From Martinezella lusitana (GTDB lineage Bacteria; Pseudomonadota; Alphaproteobacteria; Rhizobiales; Rhizobiaceae): DNA of 64,000 bases. How positions within the stretch are numbered: the stretch's first letter is position 1; the number at the start of each line of letters is the position of its first letter. The stretch lies in contig NZ_JACHBG010000003.1 of NCBI RefSeq assembly GCF_014207095.1, forward strand, positions 434,001-498,000. Direction: 5' to 3'. Positions 47,922-55,988 of this stretch are shown in pieces. The notes below the pieces were generated by a model. It was not told the DNA's origin and made no database searches. It was given only the letters and a program-made list of their open reading frames with translations. A program made the translations under genes and the position numbers.

Positions 47922-47931
47922 CGAACGTTCG
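47922..47931. promoter_or_regulatory. Efflux operator, perfect palindrome CGAACGTTCG
   Basis: A ten-base perfect palindrome 81 bases upstream of the adaptor start, in an AT-rich stretch. Two nine-of-ten matches lie upstream of the MFS exporter gene at 43200 and 43233. No TetR-type repressor gene is in the window, so the regulator is presumably encoded elsewhere. Confidence 0.6.
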
Positions 47932-47952
47932 TGTCTAATCTTGTGGTTCACA

Positions 47953-47996
47953 CCGAGGCCGTCAGACGATTTCTCAAGATCGTCTGACGGCCTCGG
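47953..47996. repeat. Perfect 18-base-pair inverted repeat
   Basis: CCGAGGCCGTCAGACGAT (47953-47970) and its exact complement (47979-47996) flank an eight-base loop. It lies in the 338-base region between the divergent pump adaptor and response regulator genes. Without T runs it is not a normal terminator; it may act as an RNA hairpin in a 5' leader or as insulation between the units. Confidence 0.8.
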
Positions 47997-48179
47997 GCTA
48001 CTGTCTTCGTGCGATTCCGGGCGGAAAACTGCCGCGCACTTATCCGGGAATTGCTCTATCTGACACCAAACAGGAGAAGCGTTGCGGTTCGATGGAGTGT
48101 ATGTGGAGGTTTCGTGGAGATGCGAAATGAATGTTGACGGCCAGCGTCGCGGGGCCTTTTCTCGGGGCCGGAGGTGCGA

Positions 48180-48875
48180 ATGGAAAACGCTCTTGTACTG
48201 ATCATTGAGGACGAACCGGAAATTTCCGATATCCTCGAACGCTATTTCGAACGCGAGGGGTTCCGCGTTCTGACTGCATCGGATGGCGAGATCGGGCTTT
48301 CCCATCACCAGCGTCTGAGGCCCGATCTGGTCGTGCTGGATGTCAAGCTGCCCAAGCTCGATGGTTACGCGGTCCTTGCTGCGATCCATAAGCGCGGCAC
48401 CACGCCGGTCATCATGGTGACCGCGCTTGCCGATGATGTGGACAGGCTGCAGGGCCTGCGTGCAGGCGCCGACGACTATGTGGTGAAGCCATTCAACCCG
48501 GCCGAGGTCGTCGCCCGAGCCCGCGCGATCCTCAGGCGCTCCGTCAGCGGCGGCATGGCGAACAAGGTCCTGCGGGTTGGACGGTTATCGATCGATCCTG
48601 TTGCGCATGTGGCGTCGGTCGACAACGGCGATGGTCGGATTGTTCTGCCCTTGACCCGAACCGAGTTTCGGATTCTCGAATTCATGGCCGGTTATCCGAA
48701 CCGGGCCTTCGAAAGAGGTGAGATTATCGATGCCTGCCTTCCAGAAGGTGACGCGCTTGACAGGACGGTGGACAGCCACATGAGCAAGCTTCGCAAGAAG
48801 CTGGATGCGGTTGGCGTCGGCAACCTCCTCAACGGGGTCAGGGGAGTAGGCTACCGCCTTGGCGACCTTGGTTAA
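48180..48875 (+). CDS. OmpR-family response regulator (BaeR-like)
   Basis: 231 residues. The receiver domain has the acidic pair in IIEDEPEISD, phosphoacceptor Asp54 in VVLDVKLPKLDG, and Lys in DYVVKPFNPAEVVARARAIL. The C-terminal winged helix reads LTRTEFRILEFMAGYPNRAF and later TVDSHMSKLRKKLDAVG. GGAGG (48170-48174) decides the ATG at 48180 over an in-frame GTG six bases earlier. Receiver motifs resemble BaeR, a regulator of RND pumps in enterobacteria; the divergent pump operon fits that role. It overlaps the kinase gene. Confidence 0.94.
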   Translation: MENALVLIIEDEPEISDILERYFEREGFRVLTASDGEIGLSHHQRLRPDLVVLDVKLPKLDGYAVLAAIHKRGTTPVIMVTALADDVDRLQGLRAGADDYVVKPFNPAEVVARARAILRRSVSGGMANKVLRVGRLSIDPVAHVASVDNGDGRIVLPLTRTEFRILEFMAGYPNRAFERGEIIDACLPEGDALDRTVDSHMSKLRKKLDAVGVGNLLNGVRGVGYRLGDLG

Positions 48876-49917
48876 AAACAGCCTCAATCGGCAGATCGTC
48901 TGGTCGACGACGATCGTCGCGTTCGTATCCCTGTCGGTCATGTTCTTCGGCTTCCTGATCTACGGTTGGGTCTGGGATTGGCTCTTTCCTGGGCCCGCCA
49001 CGGCAGAGGAATGGGCGCCGACCGACTTCGTCGTTCTTGCTATCAATGTGGCGATCGGCCAGGCGGTGGGCGCCTATGTCGGGTGGCGGCTTGCCCGGCG
49101 GCTGGTCAAGCCGCTCATCGCGGTTGCGGAAACGGCTCGGACCATAGCCGAGGGAGATTTTACCGGCCGCGCCACGGGGCAGGGCACATTCGGTGAGGCG
49201 GATCGGCTGATCGAAGATTTCAACCAGATGGCGGAGAAGCTCCAGAGGGCAGAAAAGGAGCTCCTATACTCGAATTCCGCCATCGCCCATGAGCTTCGCA
49301 CGCCGCTGACGATCCTTCGGGGGCGGATGCAGGGGCTTGCCGACGGCGTCTTTGAGCCAAGCCAGGATGTTTTTCTCGGCCTGGTCAAACATATTGATTC
49401 CCTCACTCGCATCGTCGACGATCTCAAGACACTTTCGCTGATGAATGCGGGCCGGATGGAGCTGCAGGTGTCGCGTTTCGATTTGGCTGCCGAAGTTGGC
49501 GATACCGTCGATACGATGAGGCCGACTCTGTCGGCACAGCGGCTCGAAATCGTAACGGACTTGCGCAGCGCGTCGATCATCGCGGACCGGGCGCGGCTTC
49601 GGCAGGTCGTTCTCGCGTTGATCGACAATGTGGCGCGTTATGCACCAGCGTCGCGGCTGGAGGTCAAGACCTTCATGAAGGGCGGATTCGCAATCCTGCA
49701 GATTTCGGACAGCGGCCCCGGAATGACCCCCCTTGAGTTGGAATACGCCTTCGAGCGCTTCTGGAGAGCCGACGAGGCGCGGAGCAGGAGGGCTGGAGGG
49801 TCTGGTCTCGGTCTCTCCGTCGTCAAGGCAATCGCCGAGGCGCATGGTGGAAAAGCCTCAATCGAAAGCCGCAAAGGCGGCGGGACGACCGTCCGCTTCA
49901 CCGTTCCGCGTTATTAA
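48859..49917 (+). CDS. Sensor histidine kinase (BaeS-like)
   Basis: About 352 residues. Two membrane helices (residues about 15-37 and 57-76) flank a very short periplasmic loop of some 20 residues (WDWLFPGPATAEEWAPTDF), then a HAMP domain (RRLVKPLIAVAETARTIAEG), the H-box with His144 in AIAHELRTPLT, and the ATPase domain with DSGPGMTPLELEYAFERFWR and GSGLGLSVVKAIAEAHGG. No ATG is available; a TTG at 48859 inside the end of the regulator gene, or at 48868, must be the start, so translation is coupled. It should phosphorylate the regulator just upstream. Confidence 0.92.
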   Translation: MATLVKNSLNRQIVWSTTIVAFVSLSVMFFGFLIYGWVWDWLFPGPATAEEWAPTDFVVLAINVAIGQAVGAYVGWRLARRLVKPLIAVAETARTIAEGDFTGRATGQGTFGEADRLIEDFNQMAEKLQRAEKELLYSNSAIAHELRTPLTILRGRMQGLADGVFEPSQDVFLGLVKHIDSLTRIVDDLKTLSLMNAGRMELQVSRFDLAAEVGDTVDTMRPTLSAQRLEIVTDLRSASIIADRARLRQVVLALIDNVARYAPASRLEVKTFMKGGFAILQISDSGPGMTPLELEYAFERFWRADEARSRRAGGSGLGLSVVKAIAEAHGGKASIESRKGGGTTVRFTVPRY

Positions 49918-50154
49918 ACCGGCACAATCCCGGAGCGCTTGCGCATTTCTTTCCCCGGATCGTGAGTGCGCGCTATCTTCCCGTTTCCTCACGCATTCCG
50001 GACCTAAGTCCGCCTCGCAGTTTTCCTGCGAATACGGCAGGGCATCGTCTGACGGCACAAATTCTTGACGCGCCCTCGACGCGATCTTCACACAGCTTCG
50101 TCAAAACAGCGGCCGGAAAGGATCCGTCTCATTTTCAGGACAGGCTGAAGGAAG

Positions 50155-50529
50155 ATGAAACCAGAAACCGGTTCGGACATGTTGGAATTCCTTGACGCCA
50201 TCCATCGCAAGGGTCTGCTGGAGTTCTCCGGCAATCGCACCCCGGATGCTGAAACCGGACTGCTGTTGAAGCATGCGCTTGAATCCTCGCTCATTCGCGC
50301 GGGCGACGCCCATGGGCAATTCGGCCTTTGCTTCGTGTTGACGGGAAAAGGGCGGCACGCTCTCGGCTTGAAAGCCGATGTCCGAGAGAACGATGCCGCA
50401 GACGAGACACTCGATGTAGGTTCCAGGCGTAGAGAAATCCTCGCAATTATCTTCCGCCTCACGCCCGCCATATGTTTCATTGGCGTGCTTTGCGGGATCG
50501 TTCTTTCGCTCCTTATCGTAAGAAGATAG
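50155..50529 (+). CDS. Small membrane-anchored hypothetical protein
   Basis: 124 residues; family not recognised. Residues about 9-65 (DMLEFLDAIHRKGLLEFSGN, then LLKHALESSLIRAGDAHGQF, ending LTGKGRHALGL) look like a winged-helix fold with a final LTxxG strand, while residues about 97-121 (IFRLTPAICFIGVLCGIVLS) form one C-terminal membrane helix. The start has AAGGA only two or three bases before the ATG, so a start at 50179 is possible. It lies between the kinase and the convergent sulfonate-type transporter. A tail-anchored DNA-binding-like domain would be unusual; this is inference. Confidence 0.6.
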   Translation: MKPETGSDMLEFLDAIHRKGLLEFSGNRTPDAETGLLLKHALESSLIRAGDAHGQFGLCFVLTGKGRHALGLKADVRENDAADETLDVGSRRREILAIIFRLTPAICFIGVLCGIVLSLLIVRR

Positions 50530-50548
50530 GCCCCATCTTCCCGGGCAG

Positions 50549-51283
50549 TCACATAAGTATGCTGAGGCAATGCTTCTTCAAATTTGCCAGCAGAACGCCG
50601 TTGCGATCCCGAGGTCGCGGGAGCGCGACGTCGATGGTCTCGCGTATTCGACCCGGATTGGGCTCCATGACGATAACATGATCGGCAAGATAAAGGGCTT
50701 CCTCGACATCGTGCGTGACGATGATGATCGAGACTTGGTTTCTTTCCCATATTGACAGTAATTCGTCCTGAAGACGCATCCGAAGGATTGAGTCGAGTGC
50801 GCCGAAAGGCTCGTCCATCAGAAGAGTATCGGGCTCCTGCGCAAGGGCGCGTGCGATTGCTGCTCGCTGTGCCATCCCTCCCGACAACTGGCGCGGATAG
50901 GCCTTCGAGAATTCGGCGAGCCCTACCAGCTCGATATAATGCTTGGCTTTTTCCTGACGCTGGCGGGCAGTAAGATCGCTATTGTCGAAGGCGAGGGCGA
51001 CATTTCCCTCAACGGTAAGCCACGGAAAGAGGCGATGGTCCTGGAATACCATGCCGACCTTGGTTCGGGATGCCGCCTGCGTATCGCAGACGATCGATCC
51101 TCGAAAATCGTTATCAAGGCCCACGATGAGGCGCAGCAAGGTTGACTTGCCGCATCCCGATGCGCCGACCATTGCGACGATCTCGTTGCGGCGCACGGTG
51201 AAATTGATGTCCTTCAGGACCGGCCGCGCAACGCCATCAAGGGAATAGGCTTTGCTGACATGTTCAATCGATAGCGCATTCAT
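50549..51283 (-). CDS. ABC transporter ATP-binding protein (SsuB/TauB/NrtD type)
   Basis: 244 residues, a normal length. Walker A is GASGCGKST, the signature LSGGMAQRAAIARALAQEPD, Walker B LLMDEPFGALDSILR, and the H-loop VTHDVEEALYLADHVIVM; these match ATPases for sulfonates, taurine, nitrate or cyanate. The true start is the ATG at 51283, which overlaps the permease stop (ATGA). An open frame continues upstream to 51703 but runs antisense to nothing conserved and is rejected. It is the last gene of the six-gene unit beginning at 55988. Confidence 0.94.
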   Translation of the reverse strand: MNALSIEHVSKAYSLDGVARPVLKDINFTVRRNEIVAMVGASGCGKSTLLRLIVGLDNDFRGSIVCDTQAASRTKVGMVFQDHRLFPWLTVEGNVALAFDNSDLTARQRQEKAKHYIELVGLAEFSKAYPRQLSGGMAQRAAIARALAQEPDTLLMDEPFGALDSILRMRLQDELLSIWERNQVSIIIVTHDVEEALYLADHVIVMEPNPGRIRETIDVALPRPRDRNGVLLANLKKHCLSILM

Positions 51284-52056
51284 CGCTGTTCTTTCGTCCA
51301 GGGAGAGAGGGATGCCGCAACAAGACGGACGGAGTAGGTGAGCAGAACGCCGCCGACCGCGAGCGCGATGACGCCAACGAGAACGATATCCATTCTGAAC
51401 TGGTCGCGCGCGCTTGCGAGATAGCTGCCGAGTCCACGCCCGTTCCCTACGGCATATTCCGCACCGATTGTTCCGATCCAGGCTGAGAGTATGGCGATCT
51501 GCAGGCCGAGATAGATGCTGGGGAGGGCGGCGGGGAAATAGAGCTGCCGGATGCGCGTGCCGCGACGCAGGTTCAGGACGTTCGCGACGTCGATCAGTGC
51601 CGGAGGAACCTGGCGAACGCCTTGCTCCGTCGCAAGAAAAAGTGGAAAGAAGGTGGAGAGAACCGTAAAAACGATCTTCGTGCCTTCGCCATTGCCGAAC
51701 CACGCCGTTAATAGAGGGATCCAGGCGAAGAGTGCGACCTGTCTGACGGTATGGATACCCGGTGATATGCTCAATGCTATGGCACGGGATGTTCCCGCGA
51801 GATAGCCGAGAACGATGCCGATCGTACTGCCGGTCACGCTCCCGATCAGCACACGCAACAGGCTTGCAAGAAGAGAGGGCCAGAGTTCGCGTCCCGAGGG
51901 ATCCAGAAACGGCACTTCAAGTACCTGCAGAGGCGTGACGGCCATCGGACCGGACAGAACGCCCGCCGCTGCCGATGCCCACCAGATGAGAGCCGCCGTC
52001 AGGGGAATGATAGCCCCGCGCGGGATCCACGCCGGAAGCCTGAGGCTCTCAGACAT
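51280..52056 (-). CDS. ABC transporter permease (SsuC/TauC type), second copy
   Basis: About 258 residues with five or six helices; the EAA-like loop is LIDVANVLNLRRGTRIRQLY followed by FPAALPSIYLGLQIAI. GGGAG lies eight bases before ATG 52056, which is used; a GTG at 52065 is in frame but less favoured. It overlaps the upstream permease stop by eight bases. Two different permease genes in one SsuC-type transporter are less common than a single one and suggest a heterodimeric channel. Confidence 0.92.
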   Translation of the reverse strand: MSESLRLPAWIPRGAIIPLTAALIWWASAAAGVLSGPMAVTPLQVLEVPFLDPSGRELWPSLLASLLRVLIGSVTGSTIGIVLGYLAGTSRAIALSISPGIHTVRQVALFAWIPLLTAWFGNGEGTKIVFTVLSTFFPLFLATEQGVRQVPPALIDVANVLNLRRGTRIRQLYFPAALPSIYLGLQIAILSAWIGTIGAEYAVGNGRGLGSYLASARDQFRMDIVLVGVIALAVGGVLLTYSVRLVAASLSPWTKEQR

Positions 52057-52894
52057 TGGCGGCACTCCCGTTGCGCACGGCCGTCTCAGCCATTTTCAGC
52101 AGCAGGTCCAGTCCGAAGCCGACGGCGCCGACGATGATCATGCCGACAATTACGATGTCGAGCTGGAACAGCGTTCGTCCCCAAACCATCATGTAGCCAA
52201 GGCCATCCGTTCCCGCGAGCATTTCGACGACGATCAGGGAAACGAAAGCCTGGCTGAGGGAAAGCCTCACGCCGCTCGCGATGAATGGCGCCATTGCCGG
52301 CATTATCAGCTTGAAGAAGCGGGTTCTGGCGCGAAGGCCGAGTACGTCGGCAACCTCGCTCAATCTCGTCGGAATATTCCTAGCGCCCTCGGCCGTGCTG
52401 ATGGCCATGGGCACGAAGCAGGCCTTCGCCAGAATGACGATCTTCAGGCTTTCCTCTATTCCAAGCAGGAGTATCAGGATCGGCAACCAGCCGAGGGACG
52501 GCACGGCGGCCAGCGCCCGGAAGGATGGCCCGAAATAGGCATCGGCCGTCGCGGATCGGCCAATAAGAAGGCCGAAAAGGAAGCCGAGCGACGCTCCGAT
52601 CAGGAAACCTTCGGCGATGCGTTGGAAGCTGATGAGGGCGGCCGTGAGAATGTCGCCGCTCGCCAAAAGCTCGAGAAATGTTCGGAGCACCAGATCCGGC
52701 GGTGGCAACACTTGCAACGAAACCCATCCCTCCGCGGCGCTGATCCACCAGAGAGAGAGGGCAAGCGCCGGAGCAGTGAGAACGAGCAATACTGTGGCTA
52801 TCGTTCGATGCCAATCCGGCCGCCATGGTCCCGGCCGAACGTCCGAGGCCTTTCCCGAAAGGGAAAGATCATCCTGTGCTTCGAACGTTGCCAT
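52049..52894 (-). CDS. ABC transporter permease (SsuC/TauC type), first copy
   Basis: 281 residues with a soluble N-terminal ~35 residues, then five or six helices. The coupling loop reads LSEVADVLGLRARTRFFKLI with MPAMAPFIASGVRL after it, and GWLPILILLLGIEESLKIVI is typical of the family. GGGAG precedes the ATG at 52894. It follows the binding-protein gene by 12 bases and is overlapped by the second permease, so all three are co-translated. Role: import of a sulfonate-, taurine- or nitrate-like solute. Confidence 0.93.
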   Translation of the reverse strand: MATFEAQDDLSLSGKASDVRPGPWRPDWHRTIATVLLVLTAPALALSLWWISAAEGWVSLQVLPPPDLVLRTFLELLASGDILTAALISFQRIAEGFLIGASLGFLFGLLIGRSATADAYFGPSFRALAAVPSLGWLPILILLLGIEESLKIVILAKACFVPMAISTAEGARNIPTRLSEVADVLGLRARTRFFKLIMPAMAPFIASGVRLSLSQAFVSLIVVEMLAGTDGLGYMMVWGRTLFQLDIVIVGMIIVGAVGFGLDLLLKMAETAVRNGSAANV

Positions 52895-52906
52895 GATCTG
52901 CTCCCG

Positions 52907-53962
52907 TCAGTTTTCGAGGCTGCCGGCGGCAGAGCGATCAGGCCAGAGAGCCTGGAGCTTGAGCGATGCGACGGCATTGTCGATGAAGCTGCGGTCGACC
53001 CAGGTTTTGAGATCGATATCGCGGCGAATGAGCTTCTGCTCGCGGTCGAAGGCAATGCCGCTCTGGTAGCGAGCGACGAAGAAATCATCGAGGCGCGGAT
53101 TGTACTTCTGTCGGAGCGGGCTTCCGGCGTTGGATTTGCGGAGCACTTCGATAGGTGTGCCGGCGCGCGACCAGATCTGATAGGCCTCATCGCGGTTCTT
53201 GTCGTCGGCAAGCCACTGCGCCGCCTTGACGAAGCCGGTCACGACTTTCTGTGTGGCCTCAGGATAGGCCTTGCGAAACTTGTCGGTTGCAAGAAATGCG
53301 CCAAAGCCTTCTCCGCCAACACCCGCATCGGAAGACTTGTAGAAGATCTTCGCGACGCCCTTGTCCTCAAGCGGAAGCAGGAAATCCGCTCCAAACACCG
53401 CATCGACGCTCTTGGCCGCGATGGCCGCGAGCTGATCGGCATTCTTCAGGTCGACGATGGTGACGTCCTTTTCGGAGAGCCCGGCATTCTTCAGCGCTGT
53501 AATCAGCCCCCAATGAATGATGGTGGCCTTCTGAATCGCGACCTTCTTGCCCTTGAGATCCGCAATCGATTTGATGTCGAGGTCGGGTCGTGCCGCACCG
53601 AAGATGGCGGTGCCGCCATAGGAGGCGAGGATGACGGTGTCCAGCCCATTCGCCTTGCCGATGATGTTCGGCACGGCGCCATAGGAGGCAAAATCGAGCT
53701 GCCCGTTGGAGAGCGCTTCGTTGATGGCCGGGCCGGTGCCGGTGAAATAGGTGAACTCGATCTTGGTGGGCGTGCCCTTGAATTCATCGGCGATAAAGCC
53801 CTTGGCATCGGCGATCGCCTGCAGGCCCACGCCGAACGGCGTGCCGAACCCAAAGCCTACATCACCGAAACGAATGGTGGCTGGTGCATCCTCCGCTTGC
53901 GATGGCGCTGCGCTCCAAGCGACCGCGGCTGCGAGCAACAGGGACGAAAAAAGTCTGCGCAT
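52907..53962 (-). CDS. ABC transporter substrate-binding protein (SsuA/TauA/THI5-like)
   Basis: About 351 residues with a signal peptide (RRLFSSLLLAAAVAWSAAPS, cleaved near QA). The mature protein shows GDVGFGFGTPFGVGLQAIAD, GQLDFASYGAVPNIIGKANG, ADLKGKKVAIQKATIIHWGL and a C-terminal AQWLADDKNRDEAYQIW segment, the plan of the SsuA/NMT1 family. GGAG seven bases upstream fixes ATG 53962; an open frame reaching 54382 overlaps the RIME-like element and the ferredoxin gene and is rejected. The C-terminal part is longer than in SsuA, as in some taurine or aromatic sulfonate proteins. Confidence 0.93.
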   Translation of the reverse strand: MRRLFSSLLLAAAVAWSAAPSQAEDAPATIRFGDVGFGFGTPFGVGLQAIADAKGFIADEFKGTPTKIEFTYFTGTGPAINEALSNGQLDFASYGAVPNIIGKANGLDTVILASYGGTAIFGAARPDLDIKSIADLKGKKVAIQKATIIHWGLITALKNAGLSEKDVTIVDLKNADQLAAIAAKSVDAVFGADFLLPLEDKGVAKIFYKSSDAGVGGEGFGAFLATDKFRKAYPEATQKVVTGFVKAAQWLADDKNRDEAYQIWSRAGTPIEVLRKSNAGSPLRQKYNPRLDDFFVARYQSGIAFDREQKLIRRDIDLKTWVDRSFIDNAVASLKLQALWPDRSAAGSLEN

Positions 53963-53977
53963 AGTTTTCTCCAGTTC

Positions 53978-54090
53978 GAGCATGATGCCCAAAAGTGTTA
54001 GCGGTTTTCGGGCGAAATCATGTTGTAAGCATTTGATTCTATAGTGGATTCTGATATTATTTCGCCTCGACCTAGCATCGTCCGGCTCTA
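53978..54090. repeat. RIME-like intergenic palindromic element, copy 2
   Basis: Diverged copy of the element at 30026: it keeps GAGCATGATGCC, AAAAGTG, GCGGTTTT, GCGAAATCATG, TTTGATTCTA and the final GGCTCTA, while the second inner stem is degraded. It lies between the binding-protein start and the ferredoxin stop, inside the operon. As in copy 1, its right end gives the TAG stop codon (CTA 54088-54090) of the neighbouring gene. Confidence 0.7.
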
Positions 54091-54426
54091 GGGAATAATC
54101 GTGCCGGCCTCGAAGATCCGGTAACTCATGTCGCCAGCCGTTCCGCGTGGCTTTGCGTTCTTCCACCCCATCTCGCGGCGGAAGCTGCCCATGACGCCGC
54201 GCGCCACGAGATCCGCTTCCGTTGCGCCTTCGATGCTTTCGGAAAGCGGGGAGACGTAAAGCGCATCGGTCGGGCAGAAAAGCTCGCAGAGAAAGCATGT
54301 CTGGCAATCTGCCTGGCGCGCGATGACAGGCACTCCGTCGGCAACCGCATCGAACACATTGTCCGGGCAGGCCTCCACGCAAAGATCACATTTGACGCAG
54401 CGGTCTGCGCTCACGATTTCGATCAT
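54088..54426 (-). CDS. Two-cluster [4Fe-4S] ferredoxin-like protein
   Basis: 112 residues. Two cluster motifs are complete: CVKCDLCVEACP near residues 10-21 and CQTCFLCELFCP near 41-52, so two [4Fe-4S] clusters are expected. A C-terminal extension of about 50 residues (ATEADLVARGVMGSFRREMG) is longer than in simple ferredoxins and recalls small iron-sulfur subunits such as AprB. It overlaps the flavoprotein stop (ATGA at 54423), so the two proteins are co-translated and probably form a complex that passes electrons to or from the FAD. Confidence 0.93.
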   Translation of the reverse strand: MIEIVSADRCVKCDLCVEACPDNVFDAVADGVPVIARQADCQTCFLCELFCPTDALYVSPLSESIEGATEADLVARGVMGSFRREMGWKNAKPRGTAGDMSYRIFEAGTIIP

Positions 54427-55988
54427 GATGCTTCACTCATTACTTGGATGTCGGTCTGAAAGGCTGCCCAGAGGCCATCGGTGCCGCCGGTCTCGATCGT
54501 GCGCAGCAGGGTTGGGTCTTCACTCGGAAAGTCCGGTCGTCGCTGAAGACCGCGGCTTTCCTTGCGCAAAAGCGCGCTTTCGGTCGACCATCGTGCGGTG
54601 GCAATGAACGCTTCGGCTTCTCGTGCCCGGGCATTTCCAGCCGAGCGCCAGCTGCGATCGTCCCAAAGCGCGCGCAGATCTTTCGACGCCGCTTCCAGCG
54701 TCGACTGGGTTCTGAAGAATCCGCCATCGAGAGGAAGAATATGGCGTTTGGCCACCTCGATCACGGCCAGAACATCCGAGGCGTCGTTCGACGCGGTCCC
54801 CTTGGCAGGATCGGTGACGCGGGTAGTGCGCCTTGTTCGCCAGTTTCTTCCCAGCGCGCGAGCGAACCTCGCCGCGTCTTCGCCGGCCCAGGAGCCCGTC
54901 GCCATCGCCCAGCTGGAATTCGGCCCGCCACCTCCCGAGGTCGCGCCGGACATTCCCTGCCGGTTTGCCGCATCCCCGGCGGCGAAAAGGCCCGGAATCG
55001 TCGTCGACGACCGATCATTGATCTTAAGGCCGCCGGTCCCGCGAACGGTTCCTTCGTGACGCAGGGTAATGGGGAACCGTTCGGTGAACGGATCGATACC
55101 CATTCTGTCGAACGGGACGAAGATATTGGGCTGGCCGCGGCGAAAACCCTCCTGGAGCCGGGGCGGGGCCTTGTCGAGCACGGCATAGACAGGCCCATTG
55201 ATGAGTTCGCGCGCGACGACGCTCTGGCGGTCGCCGCTCGACCCAAGGACATTTCCCTGCTCGTCGCTGAACGTCCCCCAGAAATAGACCACGCCTTTCG
55301 TCACGCTGGAATAGGCCGGAGAGATGCCGTACTGGGCGGAAAACTCCATTCCCGACAGCACAGCACCTGCCTCTGCGGCCATCAGATAGCCGTCGCCGGT
55401 CAGATTGTTGGTGCCGAGCGCCCCGCTGAGGAAGGCACAGCCGCCCGTCGCGATAACGATGGCTCCGGCCCTGATCTCCAAGGTTTCTCCGGAGCGACGA
55501 AATCGAGCAAGTGCACCGGCCACGATCCCGTCGGACATCAGCAGCTCTTCCGCTGGACAGTGGTCGATGACCTTCACGCCGGCCTTGATGAGCTTCTGGC
55601 GCATGAAACGAAGATAGTCCGGTCCGCGCAGCATACCCCGATAAGGCCGTCCGTCTTCATATTGAGGGAAGTCGTATCCCCATTCGGCAAGTAAATTCAG
55701 GTTCTCGAAGGTGCGGTCGAGAACACGTTCGATGCGGTCGGGTTCGGAGAAACCATGACCGAGCCTAATCCGCTGGGCGACGGTGGCGGCTCGCTCGGAT
55801 GTACCTCGCTTCGTGTAGATCGTCGTGGTATTGCCGGCGGCGGTCGCGCCGCTCGTACCGACATAGCCTTTTTCGATCAGAACGACGTTCGAGCCGTTCG
55901 ATACCGCGTTCCATGCAGCCCAGCATCCTGCCGGGCCGCCGCCGATGACAAGAACGTCGGTATCCAAATGCACTGCTGCAACAACCAT
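54423..55988 (-). CDS. FAD-dependent oxidoreductase of the fumarate reductase/APS reductase family
   Basis: 521 residues. The FAD-binding Rossmann motif is DVLVIGGGPAGCWAAWNAVS (residues about 9-28) followed by VVLIEKG. Further family features are SGATAAGNTTTIYT, IVIATGGCAFLSGALGTNN and the C-terminal FAD segment GLFAAGDAANRQGMSG. The pairing with a two-cluster ferredoxin is the layout of AprA/AprB (adenylylsulfate reductase) and relatives, but I cannot assign the substrate. GAGGG precedes the ATG. It is the first gene of a six-gene unit with an SsuABC-type importer; a 15-base AT-rich palindrome-like motif lies 23 bases upstream. Confidence 0.9.
   Translation of the reverse strand: MVVAAVHLDTDVLVIGGGPAGCWAAWNAVSNGSNVVLIEKGYVGTSGATAAGNTTTIYTKRGTSERAATVAQRIRLGHGFSEPDRIERVLDRTFENLNLLAEWGYDFPQYEDGRPYRGMLRGPDYLRFMRQKLIKAGVKVIDHCPAEELLMSDGIVAGALARFRRSGETLEIRAGAIVIATGGCAFLSGALGTNNLTGDGYLMAAEAGAVLSGMEFSAQYGISPAYSSVTKGVVYFWGTFSDEQGNVLGSSGDRQSVVARELINGPVYAVLDKAPPRLQEGFRRGQPNIFVPFDRMGIDPFTERFPITLRHEGTVRGTGGLKINDRSSTTIPGLFAAGDAANRQGMSGATSGGGGPNSSWAMATGSWAGEDAARFARALGRNWRTRRTTRVTDPAKGTASNDASDVLAVIEVAKRHILPLDGGFFRTQSTLEAASKDLRALWDDRSWRSAGNARAREAEAFIATARWSTESALLRKESRGLQRRPDFPSEDPTLLRTIETGGTDGLWAAFQTDIQVMSEAS

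Noticed and set aside
51284..51703. N-terminal extension of the SsuB-type ATPase to 51703
   Set aside because: The extension would overlap the permease gene out of frame and is Arg-rich; the conserved ATPase begins at ATG 51283 with an ATGA overlap.
51815..54001. Very long plus-strand open frame (728 codons)
   Set aside because: It lies antisense to the permease and binding-protein genes, which carry clear family motifs; its translation is rich in Arg, Gly and His with no recognisable domain. High-GC antisense shadow.
53963..54382. N-terminal extension of the SsuA-type protein to 54382
   Set aside because: It would bury the signal peptide and cover the ferredoxin gene and the RIME-like repeat; a good ribosome site precedes 53962.
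54444..55694. 416-codon plus-strand frame opposite the FAD oxidoreductase
   Set aside because: The minus-strand protein has the FAD-binding motif and C-terminal FAD segment; the plus frame is Arg/Gly-rich noise.
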